DNA from: Robiginitomaculum sp.
GTDB taxonomy: Bacteria > Pseudomonadota > Alphaproteobacteria > Caulobacterales > Maricaulaceae
DNA: 64,000 bases
NCBI GenBank assembly: GCA_021776615.1
Contig: JAJFFO010000007.1
Span: 124,001-188,000 of the forward strand
Reading direction: 5' to 3'
The position numbers and the translations under genes are program-made. The first letter of the stretch is position 1. Each line of letters begins with the position of its first letter. The notes below the pieces were generated by a model, which worked only from the letters and a program-made list of their open reading frames with translations, was not told where the DNA came from and did no database searches. Positions 8,734 through 18,543 of the stretch are shown here, piece after piece.

Positions 8734-9833
8734 GCCCCCGGCTCCAATAATATTTCGGCATCGCCGATGAAAGCGCCATTGCTTTCACGGACGCCGCCAG
8801 AGCGCAAATACCCCCCGACCTGAACAATGGCCGCTTCAAGGGCCGACGCACTTGCAAATGATGGATAGATCAGCCGCAATTGAATGACGGTGCGGCTGGA
8901 ATCAAAATACATGGTCTCCACCTTAACCCCATCAACCAAAGCTACGCCGTCAAAGAGGATTTGCGAAAGCTCAAGAAACGCAGCGCTGGACCCGGAAGGA
9001 GAATGCAATTGCCGGGTCACCGCCAAGGCAATATTGCCCGGTGCCGGCTCTCCCATGGCCTTCGTATAAAGCCGCGCCATTTCCGCCCGATTGGCCGCCG
9101 CCACTTTTATTAAAGCGCGGGATTGCGCCACGTTCCACAGCAACAATCCCAAGCCCAACACTGCCAACAACGCTGCCGCCCGACCAAACATTGCCAAGCC
9201 GTTCCAACCTCGCCCCGGCTTGGCAAATTCACCCTGGCGAAAATTCAATGGCAAATAAGTGGCGAGATGGGCCGCGATGTGCGTCAAGGCCGCTCCATCG
9301 TCTAGCGCCTCTATTACAGTGTCCGGCGGCAATTCCCCCCCCCACTCTTCATCAAGTGTCATGCCCAGCCGCCCCGGCACAATCAGGCGGTCAAAGGCCC
9401 GTATCGCCATGGCCTGTTCAGCAAAACTGTCAAAGTCAGCAATGGCAATTTCCGGCGATAGGCCTGCAGAAGCAAGGCGTTGCAAATGACGGGAAAACCG
9501 ATCTTTGGCAGTGACGGCCACGCGGTTATCTGCCCCCTGCCCCAAGATTATATGGTGGGCGTTGGCTGGCGCGGCTAGCTGGTCTTCAACGCTAAATATT
9601 GCCGCTTTTAGCGTATCGGATCGGCGCGCCTGCGGCAGTTCATGGGTGAACATCACCACATCCTGACCCGGTAAAACTGCCGTGCATTTGCCGGAATTTA
9701 GCGTGGCCAATGCCGCCTTTTCTATCTCGGTATTGGCCTGCGCATATTGTAAAAGCAGGCCGTCTTCAACCATACCCCAAATCCAGGGGTCCTCACCAGC
9801 GAGGGGAAGAACGACAATCAAATTGCGAGTCAT
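8730..9833 (-). CDS. gspL: Type II secretion protein GspL
   Basis: 367 residues. The cytoplasmic half (1-220) corresponds to the actin-like domain that recruits GspE. A single membrane segment is near 225-245 (AALLAVLGLGLLLWNVA), followed by a small periplasmic domain. It sits between gspK and gspM with 4-nt overlaps on both sides. The sequence is divergent, as GspL often is, so identity rests on topology, size and position together. Confidence 0.85.
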   Translation of the reverse strand: MTRNLIVVLPLAGEDPWIWGMVEDGLLLQYAQANTEIEKAALATLNSGKCTAVLPGQDVVMFTHELPQARRSDTLKAAIFSVEDQLAAPANAHHIILGQGADNRVAVTAKDRFSRHLQRLASAGLSPEIAIADFDSFAEQAMAIRAFDRLIVPGRLGMTLDEEWGGELPPDTVIEALDDGAALTHIAAHLATYLPLNFRQGEFAKPGRGWNGLAMFGRAAALLAVLGLGLLLWNVAQSRALIKVAAANRAEMARLYTKAMGEPAPGNIALAVTRQLHSPSGSSAAFLELSQILFDGVALVDGVKVETMYFDSSRTVIQLRLIYPSFASASALEAAIVQVGGYLRSGGVRESNGAFIGDAEILLEPGA

Positions 9834-10846
9834 AATACCGGCTCGGCAAGGGCGGGGCGTAATGCGTCTTCGCCTAACCCACTATGGGTTAAAGTTGCGC
9901 CGCCATTTTGGTTGAGCTCAAAGCCGTAAGCGGCGTAGCGTTCACGCCCCTCCACTTCGATCTTTGCCTCTATCCAATACCGGTTTGGTTGAAACAAAAT
10001 TTGGTCAAAGGCAGCGTTTTTTAACGACAAACCTTCAAGCGCCGGGGCGGCACGCAATTGCTCCTTGCCTACATAGCCACCTTGTGGACGCTCTGCAATT
10101 AAACGTCGCGCGACCTCAATCACTTCCGCGTCTCCCAACATCGCCGCCAGTAACGGCGCGTGACCAACATGCAAAGTATTGATATTAATCCGCGTTATCT
10201 CTCCGGCGCGGCGTGCACAAACAAAAGGCAGCAATTGTTGAAAACGGTCTTCGGACATGGCCTCCAGTGCGCGCAATTCTACGGCACTGACAAAAGCAGT
10301 GTTGGCAGTGCGGTGTACCGGTGTACGCCCCAAATAAGGAAAGTCTTCAGCACCATTTTGCAATGTCTGTCCGTCCTTATCCGCCCAATCCACAGCAATA
10401 GCTGCCAGACGATTTGCCTCGGCTTCCGACCATTCCAGCGCCCGCAATAATTGCGCAAACCGGCGCTGGCCGGGCGTATAGGCAGCACCGGCAGCTGTCA
10501 CTAATGCTCCCAAGGAAAAACAGTGACTGCCATCACGAATGGCAAAAGTAATGCGACCGTGCTCAAGGGGAAAAACAATTGAATTTTTCCGGGTAAGCGC
10601 CGTGTTAATCGCCTCGGCGGAAAGGTCGTGGGTTAATTGGGAAAGGTATTGGCCGGCAAATTCGCGCGCGCCCACAACATACCAATCAGCCTGGGCATAA
10701 GTCTGTCCATTCACGGTCCGCTTAACTGCAAACCGGATATCCTCGATAATGGCTACTGCCAGCGCCGCCATAACCGCCATGACCAAAAGCGTGGTTAACA
10801 GCACACTGCCCCCTTGCCGGTTATGGTTGTTGTTTTTATCCCTCAT
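9830..10846 (-). CDS. gspK: Type II secretion minor pseudopilin GspK
   Basis: 338 residues. The N-terminal hydrophobic helix follows a Gly-containing processing region (GGSVLLTTLLVMAVMAAL), and the large globular domain includes the helix-hairpin-helix-like ININTLHVGHAPLLAAMLG seen in GspK. Unlike other pseudopilins it lacks Glu5, as is normal for GspK, which caps the pseudopilus tip with GspI and GspJ. Confidence 0.88.
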   Translation of the reverse strand: MRDKNNNHNRQGGSVLLTTLLVMAVMAALAVAIIEDIRFAVKRTVNGQTYAQADWYVVGAREFAGQYLSQLTHDLSAEAINTALTRKNSIVFPLEHGRITFAIRDGSHCFSLGALVTAAGAAYTPGQRRFAQLLRALEWSEAEANRLAAIAVDWADKDGQTLQNGAEDFPYLGRTPVHRTANTAFVSAVELRALEAMSEDRFQQLLPFVCARRAGEITRININTLHVGHAPLLAAMLGDAEVIEVARRLIAERPQGGYVGKEQLRAAPALEGLSLKNAAFDQILFQPNRYWIEAKIEVEGRERYAAYGFELNQNGGATLTHSGLGEDALRPALAEPVL

Positions 10847-11445
10847 GACGCCACCTCAAAAACCTGCGTCAACGCATCGCCATTATTGTAAATCAGGTTC
10901 AGTTTCATAAGTGGTGGAGCTTTTTGGGTGGCATTTATGGGAATGGAAAGCCCGCTTATTTCCTCGTCATTGGCTACAAAAACCAGCTCAACACCGACCA
11001 AATCACTTATTAATGTACGATCAATGGTCGGGCTTTGCGGGGCCGGATTGGCCTGCGTTTGCACCCGGCGAATGAGCGAGCCATCTTCAAATACATAAGC
11101 AAGGCGCTGCACATCGCCGCGCCGCAAAACCCCTGCGGGATTAGCCCGGCCTTTGCGGGTAAAGCGCAATAAGGTGCCCGTGCCACTTTGCAAAGTATAT
11201 ATTTCGAAATTACCGAACGCGTCGCGAACCGGACGCAAAACCAATTGCGCCATATCAGCGCGGATCAATGCCCGTGCGATATCAATTTGTGCAAGGCGGG
11301 CCGTAGCAGTATTGATTTGCTCTTTGCCCCGCAGAGCTCCGTTAAGAGCCATCATGGTTCCCGCAGAAATCACCGCAAAAATAAAAAGCGAGATCAGCAT
11401 TTCAATAAGCGTGAAGCCACTCTGTTTCGCCGCGCTTTGCATCAA
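10843..11445 (-). CDS. gspJ: Type II secretion minor pseudopilin GspJ
   Basis: 200 residues with a prepilin signal (KQSGFTLIEMLISLFIFAVI; cleavage after Gly, Glu at mature position 5). The globular part contains LRPVRDAFG and the FVANDEEISG region typical of GspJ. Overlaps gspI and gspK by 4 nt. Confidence 0.88.
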   Translation of the reverse strand: MMQSAAKQSGFTLIEMLISLFIFAVISAGTMMALNGALRGKEQINTATARLAQIDIARALIRADMAQLVLRPVRDAFGNFEIYTLQSGTGTLLRFTRKGRANPAGVLRRGDVQRLAYVFEDGSLIRRVQTQANPAPQSPTIDRTLISDLVGVELVFVANDEEISGLSIPINATQKAPPLMKLNLIYNNGDALTQVFEVAS

Positions 11446-11807
11446 TTTTCCCTCTTGAACGCCGTGCGGCTGACCAACACTTGTTCACCCTTTTCAGCTC
11501 GCACCTCAACCACCAGCCGGTAAAACCCGGCCCGGTCGGTGGCCAGACTTTGCACGGTCCAGGCAAACCAGCGACCGGCCATCTGTTCATTCCCGGAACG
11601 CTGCCCCGGCACAAGGGGGCGGTGCCGCGCCCAGACCAGCTGGTTATCAGCCACAATGCCAGCATAGGTCTTTTGCTCGAGCGCGATAACCGTGCGCAGG
11701 CTTTGGCTGCCCGCATGGGAAAGGCTTACAATGGCGAAGCTGAAAATCATCAAAGCGGCCAGCACTTCAATCAAGGTGAAGCCAGCCTTTTTTGTAACGA
11801 AGCTCAT
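11442..11807 (-). CDS. gspI: Type II secretion minor pseudopilin GspI
   Basis: 121 residues. Prepilin signal KKAGFTLIEVLAALMIFSFA with Glu5 of the mature chain, followed by the GspI-type region containing DNQLVWARHRP and WFAWTVQ. The length is typical of GspI. Overlaps gspH and gspJ by 4 nt. Confidence 0.88.
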   Translation of the reverse strand: MSFVTKKAGFTLIEVLAALMIFSFAIVSLSHAGSQSLRTVIALEQKTYAGIVADNQLVWARHRPLVPGQRSGNEQMAGRWFAWTVQSLATDRAGFYRLVVEVRAEKGEQVLVSRTAFKREN

Positions 11808-12298
11808 AGCCGACTCTCGGCAAAGATGACCCGCCCATCGCCATGACTTTCCAGGCGATAACTTTGTTCCGGGCCCGCCAAAATCAGTACGAAAGACGTT
11901 GAAATTCCGGTAGGCTCAAATACAAGGAGCGGCGTGCTGGCAGCGGGCAGCTTGATGGGACTTTCCTCCATCTTTAGCGTGACGACCAGATCGTCCGGCC
12001 AATCGGTTTGTTTTACAACTTCCCACGCACCGGCCTTAAAACGAAACAATGCATAGCCATCATGCGACACCCCCATGGCGGTAATCCGGTTTGATAAAAG
12101 GCCCTCTTCGGCCAGGCCGTTCAGCTGCCGCACCAGATCATTTGCCTGCACTTCAGCGGAGGATTTCGCAGTGGGCATAGTCAAAATTACCGCACTCGAC
12201 ATCAGGCCGATAATGACCAGCACCGTCATAATTTCAACCAGAGAAAACCCTGATTGCGGCCCGCCTCGCGCACCGGATATGGCACGGCAACGCCCCAC
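11804..12298 (-). CDS. gspH: Type II secretion minor pseudopilin GspH
   Basis: 164 residues starting at a GTG that overlaps the gspG TAG by one base. The prepilin signal QSGFSLVEIMTVLVIIGLM lies at residues 15-33. The rest fits GspH (RLNGLAEEGLLSN, a C-terminal GRVIF-like strand). An internal start nearer the signal is not evident. Confidence 0.85.
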   Translation of the reverse strand: MGRCRAISGARGGPQSGFSLVEIMTVLVIIGLMSSAVILTMPTAKSSAEVQANDLVRQLNGLAEEGLLSNRITAMGVSHDGYALFRFKAGAWEVVKQTDWPDDLVVTLKMEESPIKLPAASTPLLVFEPTGISTSFVLILAGPEQSYRLESHGDGRVIFAESRL

Positions 12299-12747
12299 TA
12301 TTGTTGCCAGCTCACAATATCTGCCGCTAGGTTTTCGCCGCCAGCCTGCCCGTCTGCGCCATAGGAAAAAATGTCGACGACGCCATGTTCACCAGGATAG
12401 GCGTAGAGATAAGGGCGGCCCCACGGGTCATCGGGCAGAAATTTCACATAACCACCCTGGCGATAGCGCTCGGCGTTGGCCATGCCATCAGGCAAGGCCC
12501 TAAGTCCTGCCAGCCCGACACTGGCCGACGGATAATCCAGCATATCCAGCCGATACATCTCTACCGCCTGTTCGAGCAAGCGGATATCGGCCTTGGCCTT
12601 TTGCACCATCGCCTTGTCCTGACTTGGCAGGACATTGATCACCACAAACGTGACAAGCAAGCCGATAATCACCATGACAACCATCACTTCAACCAGCGAG
12701 AAACCGGCACGCTTTGACGTTCTGCTACCGTTCTGTTTCTTGTTCAT
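12298..12747 (-). CDS. gspG: Type II secretion major pseudopilin GspG
   Basis: 149 residues from the ATG at 12747, which has GGAG 6 nt upstream; in-frame TTG and ATG codons lie just before it. The prepilin signal RAGFSLVEVMVVMVIIGLL is followed by the highly conserved major-pseudopilin region: QKAKADIRLLEQAVEMYRLD, then YP...GL, WGRPYLY and the C-terminal DIFSYGADGQAGGE calcium-binding loop. It forms the body of the pseudopilus. Confidence 0.92.
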   Translation of the reverse strand: MNKKQNGSRTSKRAGFSLVEVMVVMVIIGLLVTFVVINVLPSQDKAMVQKAKADIRLLEQAVEMYRLDMLDYPSASVGLAGLRALPDGMANAERYRQGGYVKFLPDDPWGRPYLYAYPGEHGVVDIFSYGADGQAGGENLAADIVSWQQ

Positions 12748-12760
12748 CTCCATCTCCAAC

Positions 12761-13969
12761 TTAAAAGGCCAACGTGTTTAATCGCAAAATAGGCAGAAAA
12801 ATCGCGGCGATAATGACCATTATAATTCCCGCAAGCAGGATAATTATCAACGGTTCCAACAGACTGAGTACGATCGACATCGTGCCTTCAAACTCGCCTT
12901 CCAGATAGTCCGCGGATTTGGCAAAAATAACGCCAACCTGACCGCTGGCCTCGCCGCCCGCAACCATTTGCACAAGGAGCGGCGGAAATACGGCCGAGGT
13001 TTTCAATGCAGCGCTCATCGCCCCGCCCTCGCGCACTTTTGTCGCGGCGGTGGTGACGGCGTCCTGCATTATCAGGTTTCCCAAGGTGTAGCGCGCAATT
13101 TCCAGCGCGGTCAGCGTTGGCGTGCCGCTGTCTATCAGACCCGCCATAGTACGGGCAAAGCGAGCGGCATTGAGGTTGCGGATTGTTGCCCCGAGAAGCG
13201 GCAATTGCAAAACACGGCGATCAACACGGCGCCGCAAGCCCGGACGCTTTAATAAACGATTGGCCAAAAACCCGAGCGCGACGAGGAATGCCATAGCAAC
13301 AATACCCCATTTTTTGAGCCCGTTCGAAAACCCGATGGTCCATTGGGTCAGCAAAGGCAATTCCTGGCCAAAACTGTCAAACTGCGCGACGACTTTGGGC
13401 ACCACAAAAACCATCAACACCACGACAACGGCAATAGCGACAACACTGAGCACCATTGGATAGGCAGTGGCACCCAGTATTTTGCGTCTGATTTTCTGCG
13501 CTGCCTCCAAATCATTGGCCAGCCGTTCAAGAACACTGGCCAAATTTCCGGAAGTTTCGCCCGATGCCACCATGGCCGTATATAATGGCGAAAAGGTTTT
13601 AGGGTGCGCGCGCAGGGCATCCGAAAGGCGCGCGCCTTCCAAAACCTGCGCCCGCACATCAAGCAAGACATCGCGTATCGGTGATTTGTTAAATTGCAGA
13701 GCCGCCATTTTAAGCGCTTCCTCAACCGGTGTGGCGGCCCCTATTAAAAAGGCGATTTGCCGGGTCGTCTGGGTGATATCTTTATGGTTGACGCGGCGCG
13801 CAAGCGCCGGGCGGCGCTGTTGCTTGTCCGCCCGGGCGGGATCGAGGTCGATCGGCGACAAGGAACGGCTACGCAAAATATCGCGCGCTTCACGAATACT
13901 GGTCGCCATGACGGTGCCGCGCTGGCGTTTGCCATTCTTATCCAGCGCCGCATAATCAAACGCGTCCAT
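12761..13969 (-). CDS. gspF: Type II secretion inner-membrane platform protein GspF
   Basis: About 402 residues with two T2SSF domains (roughly 70-190 and 270-395) and three membrane segments. I chose the ATG at 13969, which shares its A with the gspE TGA and has GGAGG 7 nt upstream; an in-frame ATG at 13999 lies inside gspE. Motifs include TRQIAFLIGAATPVEEAL and the second-domain copy ARTMAGLIDSGTPTLTALEI. Confidence 0.92.
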   Translation of the reverse strand: MDAFDYAALDKNGKRQRGTVMATSIREARDILRSRSLSPIDLDPARADKQQRRPALARRVNHKDITQTTRQIAFLIGAATPVEEALKMAALQFNKSPIRDVLLDVRAQVLEGARLSDALRAHPKTFSPLYTAMVASGETSGNLASVLERLANDLEAAQKIRRKILGATAYPMVLSVVAIAVVVVLMVFVVPKVVAQFDSFGQELPLLTQWTIGFSNGLKKWGIVAMAFLVALGFLANRLLKRPGLRRRVDRRVLQLPLLGATIRNLNAARFARTMAGLIDSGTPTLTALEIARYTLGNLIMQDAVTTAATKVREGGAMSAALKTSAVFPPLLVQMVAGGEASGQVGVIFAKSADYLEGEFEGTMSIVLSLLEPLIIILLAGIIMVIIAAIFLPILRLNTLAF

Positions 13970-15468
13970 CAGCCTGCCTCCGCCGCTTTGGTGCGACACA
14001 CTCGCAGCACTTCTTCAGCGCTCGTGCGCCCCGCCAAAACCTGTTCAACACCGCTTTCGAGCAAGGTCTTTGCCGCTTTAAAGGCGTGCGCCGTCATTTC
14101 CGCCTCAGGGGCGGCATCATGGATCATGGCGCGCAATTCATCATCCATGGTGACAATTTCATATAATCCCAACCGCCCAATATATCCGATATCATGACAG
14201 GCCTTGCACCCGACGGGGCGACAAAATGACAGCGAAGCTTTGGCTTTCACCCCCAAATTCGCCATTTCGTGGGCGGTGGGAGTATAAGGTTGTTTGCAGG
14301 TCTCGCACAATTGACGCACCAGACGCTGGGCAAGTATCGCGGTAACGCTGGAGGCCAACAAAAACGGCTCCACCCCCATATCACGCAAGCGGGCAATGGC
14401 GGCAACCGCCGAATTAGTGTGGATGGTCGACAACACCAAATGTCCGGTCAAGGAAGCCTGCACCGCAATTTGCGCCGTTTCGGCATCACGGATTTCGCCG
14501 ATCATCACCACATCGGGGTCCTGACGCAGGATAGCGCGCAGACCCGCCGCGAAACTCATACCAATTTGCGGATTCACTTGCGTTTGGCCAACGCCGTCGA
14601 GCGAATATTCAACCGGGTCTTCGACGGTCAATATATTGCGCGAGCCATCATTAAGCCCGGTAAGTGCCGCGTAAAGCGAGGTGGTTTTGCCGGACCCGGT
14701 CGGGCCGGTCACCAGAATAATGCCATTGGGTTTGGCCAGCGCTTCGCCAAACGCTTTCAACGCGTCAGCCGCCATGCCCAGTTCAGGCAAGGTCAGCCGG
14801 GCGCTGTCTTTTTCCAAAATACGCAACACCACGCGCTCGCCATATTGCGATGGCAATGTCGAGACCCGGACATCCACCGCACGCTTGCCAAGGTTAAGGG
14901 AGAAGCGGCCGTCCTGCGGCACTCGTTTTTTGGCAATATCGAGCTGCGCCATGACTTTGACACGGCTGGCCAATAGCGGCGAAAGGCGCGATGGTAGTGA
15001 AAGTTTTTCGGTCAAAATACCGTCAATGCGAAACCGTATCGAAAGCCGTTCTTCATAAGGCTCCACGTGGATATCGGAAGCGCGGGTCCGGATTGCTTCT
15101 TGCAAAACACCGTTGATCAAACGAATTATTGGTGCGTCATCAGCGCTATCCAGAAGATCAGAAGTGCGCGGTAATTCGTCGGCCAATGCACTTAGAGATT
15201 CAGGACCATCAACGGCGTCTTCGGCCGAGCGGGACAAGTCCGCCTGGGCATAGATTTGCGACGCATGGGCATCAAACTCGGCCTCGGTTAAATCCCGAAT
15301 TGCCGCCGGCACGCCCAAAATACGCCGCGCCTCAATAAGCGCCGCCAGTGTCGCGCCGGGCCGACGTCCGATAAACACGGCTTCGCTCTCCTCCAGCGCT
15401 AATACGCCATAATTTTTGGCAAACGCATAGCGAAGTCGCAGGGGTAATATGGTACTCGAACCTGTCAT
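13969..15468 (-). CDS. gspE: Type II secretion ATPase GspE
   Basis: 499 residues, a secretion ATPase with an N1E-like domain, RASDIHVEPYEERLSIRFRI leading the core, Walker A GPTGSGKTT (about 258-266), the Asp box (LTVEDPVEY), Walker B (RQDPDVVMIGEIRD) and the His box (STIHTNSA). The C-terminal tetracysteine zinc site is present (CETC near 390, CKAC near 420), as in canonical GspE. Powers pseudopilus assembly from the cytoplasmic face. Confidence 0.94.
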   Translation of the reverse strand: MTGSSTILPLRLRYAFAKNYGVLALEESEAVFIGRRPGATLAALIEARRILGVPAAIRDLTEAEFDAHASQIYAQADLSRSAEDAVDGPESLSALADELPRTSDLLDSADDAPIIRLINGVLQEAIRTRASDIHVEPYEERLSIRFRIDGILTEKLSLPSRLSPLLASRVKVMAQLDIAKKRVPQDGRFSLNLGKRAVDVRVSTLPSQYGERVVLRILEKDSARLTLPELGMAADALKAFGEALAKPNGIILVTGPTGSGKTTSLYAALTGLNDGSRNILTVEDPVEYSLDGVGQTQVNPQIGMSFAAGLRAILRQDPDVVMIGEIRDAETAQIAVQASLTGHLVLSTIHTNSAVAAIARLRDMGVEPFLLASSVTAILAQRLVRQLCETCKQPYTPTAHEMANLGVKAKASLSFCRPVGCKACHDIGYIGRLGLYEIVTMDDELRAMIHDAAPEAEMTAHAFKAAKTLLESGVEQVLAGRTSAEEVLRVCRTKAAEAG

Positions 15469-17354
15469 TGGTTTCCAAGTACGCCGTCCAGTTTGGAAGC
15501 TTCCCGACCGGATTGTTGCATATCCTCATCACGCATTTGCTGAATACGGTTGGCGGTAAGCGGGCGGGCGTCTTCTGCGTTGCGGATAATGGTCGGGCGC
15601 AAAAACACCATTAAATTGGTGCGCACCCGCGATTTGTCCTTGCTCTTAAAAAGAGTGCCGACAATCGGCACATCGCCAAGCAACGGCACTTTGCTTATAT
15701 CAATTTGTTCGTCGTCTTGAATAAGGCCACCCAAGACAATGACCTCGCCATCATTGGCTAAAACTGTAGTTTTAATCTGGCGCTTATTGGTGACAAAATC
15801 ATTGGAGATTGCCGTTATCGCCCCGGCAATGCTGGAGACTTCTTGTTGGATGGATAAGCGTATCACATCGCCTTCGCTTATCTGCGGCAAGACATCAAGT
15901 TTAATGCCAACCTCCTTGCGCTCGAAAGTGCGAAACGGATTGACATTATCCGAGCCCAGCGACTCGCCGGTTGTGATGGGAATTTCCTGTCCAACCAAAA
16001 ATGTCGCCGCGACATTGTCCAAAGTGGTAACGAACGGCGTGGAAAGTACGTTCGAGTCCTTATCGGTTTCGACCGCGTTCAAAATGGCGCTAAACAAACC
16101 ATCACTGCCGCGCGAAGAAAACCCAGCCGTACCACCATCAAGGCCCAATAGAGAGTTAATCGCCGCCTGTTCAAGCGAGTCCTGGGAAGATTGCGAAAGC
16201 CCCAGCCCACCCCCGGCCAAAGCCCCAGTAAGGGCAAGAAGATTGGGGGCAGAACGCGAAAAATTTGTCGATATAAAGGGAATGCTGCCACCATCGGTAC
16301 CCGCCACGGCAAATTGCACGCCCAGTTCTAGTGCGGCGGTGTTAGATATTTCGACGATAATCGCTTCAACCAACACTTGCGGGCGACGCACATCAAGACT
16401 GTGAATGACGGACTCCAACGCACTTTGCGCTTCAGCACTGGCACTGATTATTATCACATTAGAGCCGGACTCATGCGCGACAGATGGCGTCGGTTGTCCC
16501 TCGCGGACATAAGCGGGCAACAGGGATTTTAAAATCTCGACAAGCTCGGCACCGCTGGCATAGCGCAAGGGAATGATGCTCACCGGGCCGCGTTTGCTAA
16601 TACCCCCGGCATCCAGTGCCGCAATTATTGGGCTAATTTTGGCGATGTCACGCGCGTCACCTTGCAAGATGAGGGTGTTGCTGCCGGGTATGGCGACGAC
16701 GTTGATTTTAGCCCGCTGGCCTTGCAGTTCGCGCACCGCGCGCTCCGCATCAATTGCCGAAAGGTTGGCCAATTGTATGGTTTCAATCACCTCTTCATCG
16801 GTATCCATGGCCGCAATAATAGCCCGTGCTTTGCGCAGGTTTTCTGGATAGTCGGTGAGAACCAAAATACGGCCACCGGGATTGGCCGTCAGCTGGCCCT
16901 GATTATGCAGAACCGGTTTGATCAGCTTCGCCGCTTCGGCCGCATCCACATAATTGAGCTTCATTATAATGGTTGAAAACTCACCGCTTATGCCGCCACC
17001 TCTAGTGAAAGGGGCATCTTGGGCAGCGCCCTGAATGAGGGAGATGCGGTACTCCCCGGAGGCGGTCGGAACGGCAGTATAACCATGAACGCGCAGCACA
17101 TCTTTGAACACGCTAAATATTTCGTCCGGGCTAAGCGCACTTTGTGATGATATCGTAACCTTACCTTGAACCCGCGGATCAACAATGAAGGTTTTATTAG
17201 TGGCGATTGACACATCACCAATAAAAGCACGGATGTCAGCGTCCTGCATGGTGATCACCTGTGCGCTGTCTTCAGACGTTTGGGCCATGGCCATGCTGAT
17301 CGTCAGGCAGGCCGCCAGAACGCCTCTTATGATACTAAATGCGAACACTTTCAT
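15465..17354 (-). CDS. gspD: Type II secretion outer-membrane secretin GspD
   Basis: 629 residues with a Sec signal peptide (cleavage near ISMAMAQT). An N0 domain (ITMQDADIRAFIGDVSIATN), three N1-N3 repeats and the C-terminal secretin domain follow, ending VPLLGDVPIVGTLFKSK and RTNLMVFLRPTII. The N3-to-barrel segment holds a Gly-rich insertion (ALAGGGLGLSQSSQDS). Overlaps gspE and gspC by 4 nt. No separate pilotin is recognised, although the lipoprotein ending the operon is a candidate. Confidence 0.94.
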   Translation of the reverse strand: MKVFAFSIIRGVLAACLTISMAMAQTSEDSAQVITMQDADIRAFIGDVSIATNKTFIVDPRVQGKVTISSQSALSPDEIFSVFKDVLRVHGYTAVPTASGEYRISLIQGAAQDAPFTRGGGISGEFSTIIMKLNYVDAAEAAKLIKPVLHNQGQLTANPGGRILVLTDYPENLRKARAIIAAMDTDEEVIETIQLANLSAIDAERAVRELQGQRAKINVVAIPGSNTLILQGDARDIAKISPIIAALDAGGISKRGPVSIIPLRYASGAELVEILKSLLPAYVREGQPTPSVAHESGSNVIIISASAEAQSALESVIHSLDVRRPQVLVEAIIVEISNTAALELGVQFAVAGTDGGSIPFISTNFSRSAPNLLALTGALAGGGLGLSQSSQDSLEQAAINSLLGLDGGTAGFSSRGSDGLFSAILNAVETDKDSNVLSTPFVTTLDNVAATFLVGQEIPITTGESLGSDNVNPFRTFERKEVGIKLDVLPQISEGDVIRLSIQQEVSSIAGAITAISNDFVTNKRQIKTTVLANDGEVIVLGGLIQDDEQIDISKVPLLGDVPIVGTLFKSKDKSRVRTNLMVFLRPTIIRNAEDARPLTANRIQQMRDEDMQQSGREASKLDGVLGNQ

Positions 17355-18187
17355 TGCAGATCAACTTTCACAATAATAGCGCGATCGGCGCGCAATAGGG
17401 AGAGATACACGGCGGGCATGGTGGAAAATTTGGCAAAAAGGGAAGTAAAATCCGGACGGCCCGCGGTCAAATCCTGCGCGCCAATTTTTGTCAAAACATC
17501 GCCAGCTTGCAGGCCGAAATTGCCAAGGTCAACGGCGGCGGATTTAGGCTGCACTTCATAGCCAACGGTCTGGCCATCTTTTAAGATTTGCTTCAACGTC
17601 ACCAAAGACAGGAATTCAGACGCACGCACACCGCCCATGTCATTTGCGTTTTGGGCGGACTTTGCTTGGCTGCGAATGGTCTTTTTTGGGCGCTCGAAAG
17701 TCAGGCGCTCCAACCGTCCCGCTTGCGACAAGACAATATAATCACGGGTTACACCCTTGAGCACCACGCCATCCGTAACTTCATCTTCAACATAATACAC
17801 CCGCTGAATATTATCCGGCGTTTCAATGATGGCGCTGCCGCGGTCAGAGCCCGCTTCGCCGGAGCGCAATCCAAATAGCTTTAGGTCCAAATTTGTCTCC
17901 GGCGCGCTTTGCCCCATCACGACGGCTGCAATCGGCGCGGCGCAGTGAAACGGGTCATCAGTAAAGTTAAAGGTGCGCCCTTGTCCGGACGGGGTTGCCG
18001 CCCGCGGGCTTTGATCTGCAATCACATCGGAGACCAGACTAAGCGGCGCGAGAAACACAATAATCGTGCGTACTAATACATAGACGCAGGCCAGCGCCAG
18101 CGCCATTTCGGCGACTAAAGCGAACTTTGGCAAAATGCCCGACGGCACCGGCCAGAAATTGGCTGGTCCATTCATATCTATCCTCAC
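17351..18187 (-). CDS. gspC: Type II secretion protein GspC
   Basis: 278 residues and first gene of the gsp operon. One membrane segment is at about 25-48. An HR-like domain (LKLFGLRSGEAGSDRGSAII, then VVLKGVTRDYIVLSQAGRLE) and a C-terminal PDZ-like region (GLQAGDVLTKIGAQDLTAG) follow. GspC links the secretin to the inner-membrane platform. A second in-frame ATG lies 12 nt downstream. Confidence 0.88.
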   Translation of the reverse strand: MRIDMNGPANFWPVPSGILPKFALVAEMALALACVYVLVRTIIVFLAPLSLVSDVIADQSPRAATPSGQGRTFNFTDDPFHCAAPIAAVVMGQSAPETNLDLKLFGLRSGEAGSDRGSAIIETPDNIQRVYYVEDEVTDGVVLKGVTRDYIVLSQAGRLERLTFERPKKTIRSQAKSAQNANDMGGVRASEFLSLVTLKQILKDGQTVGYEVQPKSAAVDLGNFGLQAGDVLTKIGAQDLTAGRPDFTSLFAKFSTMPAVYLSLLRADRAIIVKVDLQ

Positions 18188-18358
18188 TTTTGCGCCTGAA
18201 CGTCAAAACCGACACCCAGAGCACACCGCAAACAGGACTTCACTCCCCTTTGCTTAGTATTTTAGATCCGGCTACCCGAGGCCCGACACCTGCTTCGTTT
18301 AAGTAGGAGCGAAACTGCTAAAAATTGTGACGGCAAAAAGTGCACACCGCAAGGAAAT

Positions 18359-18541
18359 TTAAAATCGACGTTTCAAGCTTATGGCAAAAGCTTGACCAAG
18401 ATCATGCACATCAATGCCGACCTTGACGCGGCCCTGCTACCACATTGCTGTATAATCGACTTCAGGAATACCCTGGGCTTTAAAGCCCGCACCGCCACGC
18501 AGCGCAAAGCCCCGATTGAAAACAAAATCAATCGTTAGTGG
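18359..18541 (-). pseudogene. C-terminal remnant of an outer-membrane barrel-like gene
   Basis: Between gspC and the element's left repeat the minus strand keeps a readable frame of about 60 codons. It reads RGGAGFKAQGIPEVDYTAMW, then an in-frame TAG (18439-18437), then QGRVKVGIDVHDLGQAF and finally AISLKRRF before TAA (18361-18359). Ending in Phe, with alternating hydrophobic residues, suits the last strands of an outer-membrane porin or barrel. There is no start codon or 5' portion: at higher coordinates the frame runs into the att repeat. I read it as a decayed 3' fragment. The rest of 18188-18543 shows no gene. Confidence 0.5.
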
Positions 18542-18543
18542 AC

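Noticed and set aside
13467-15058. Long open frames antisense to gspE and gspF
   Set aside because: They mirror high-GC codon positions of well-supported secretion genes and have no motifs.
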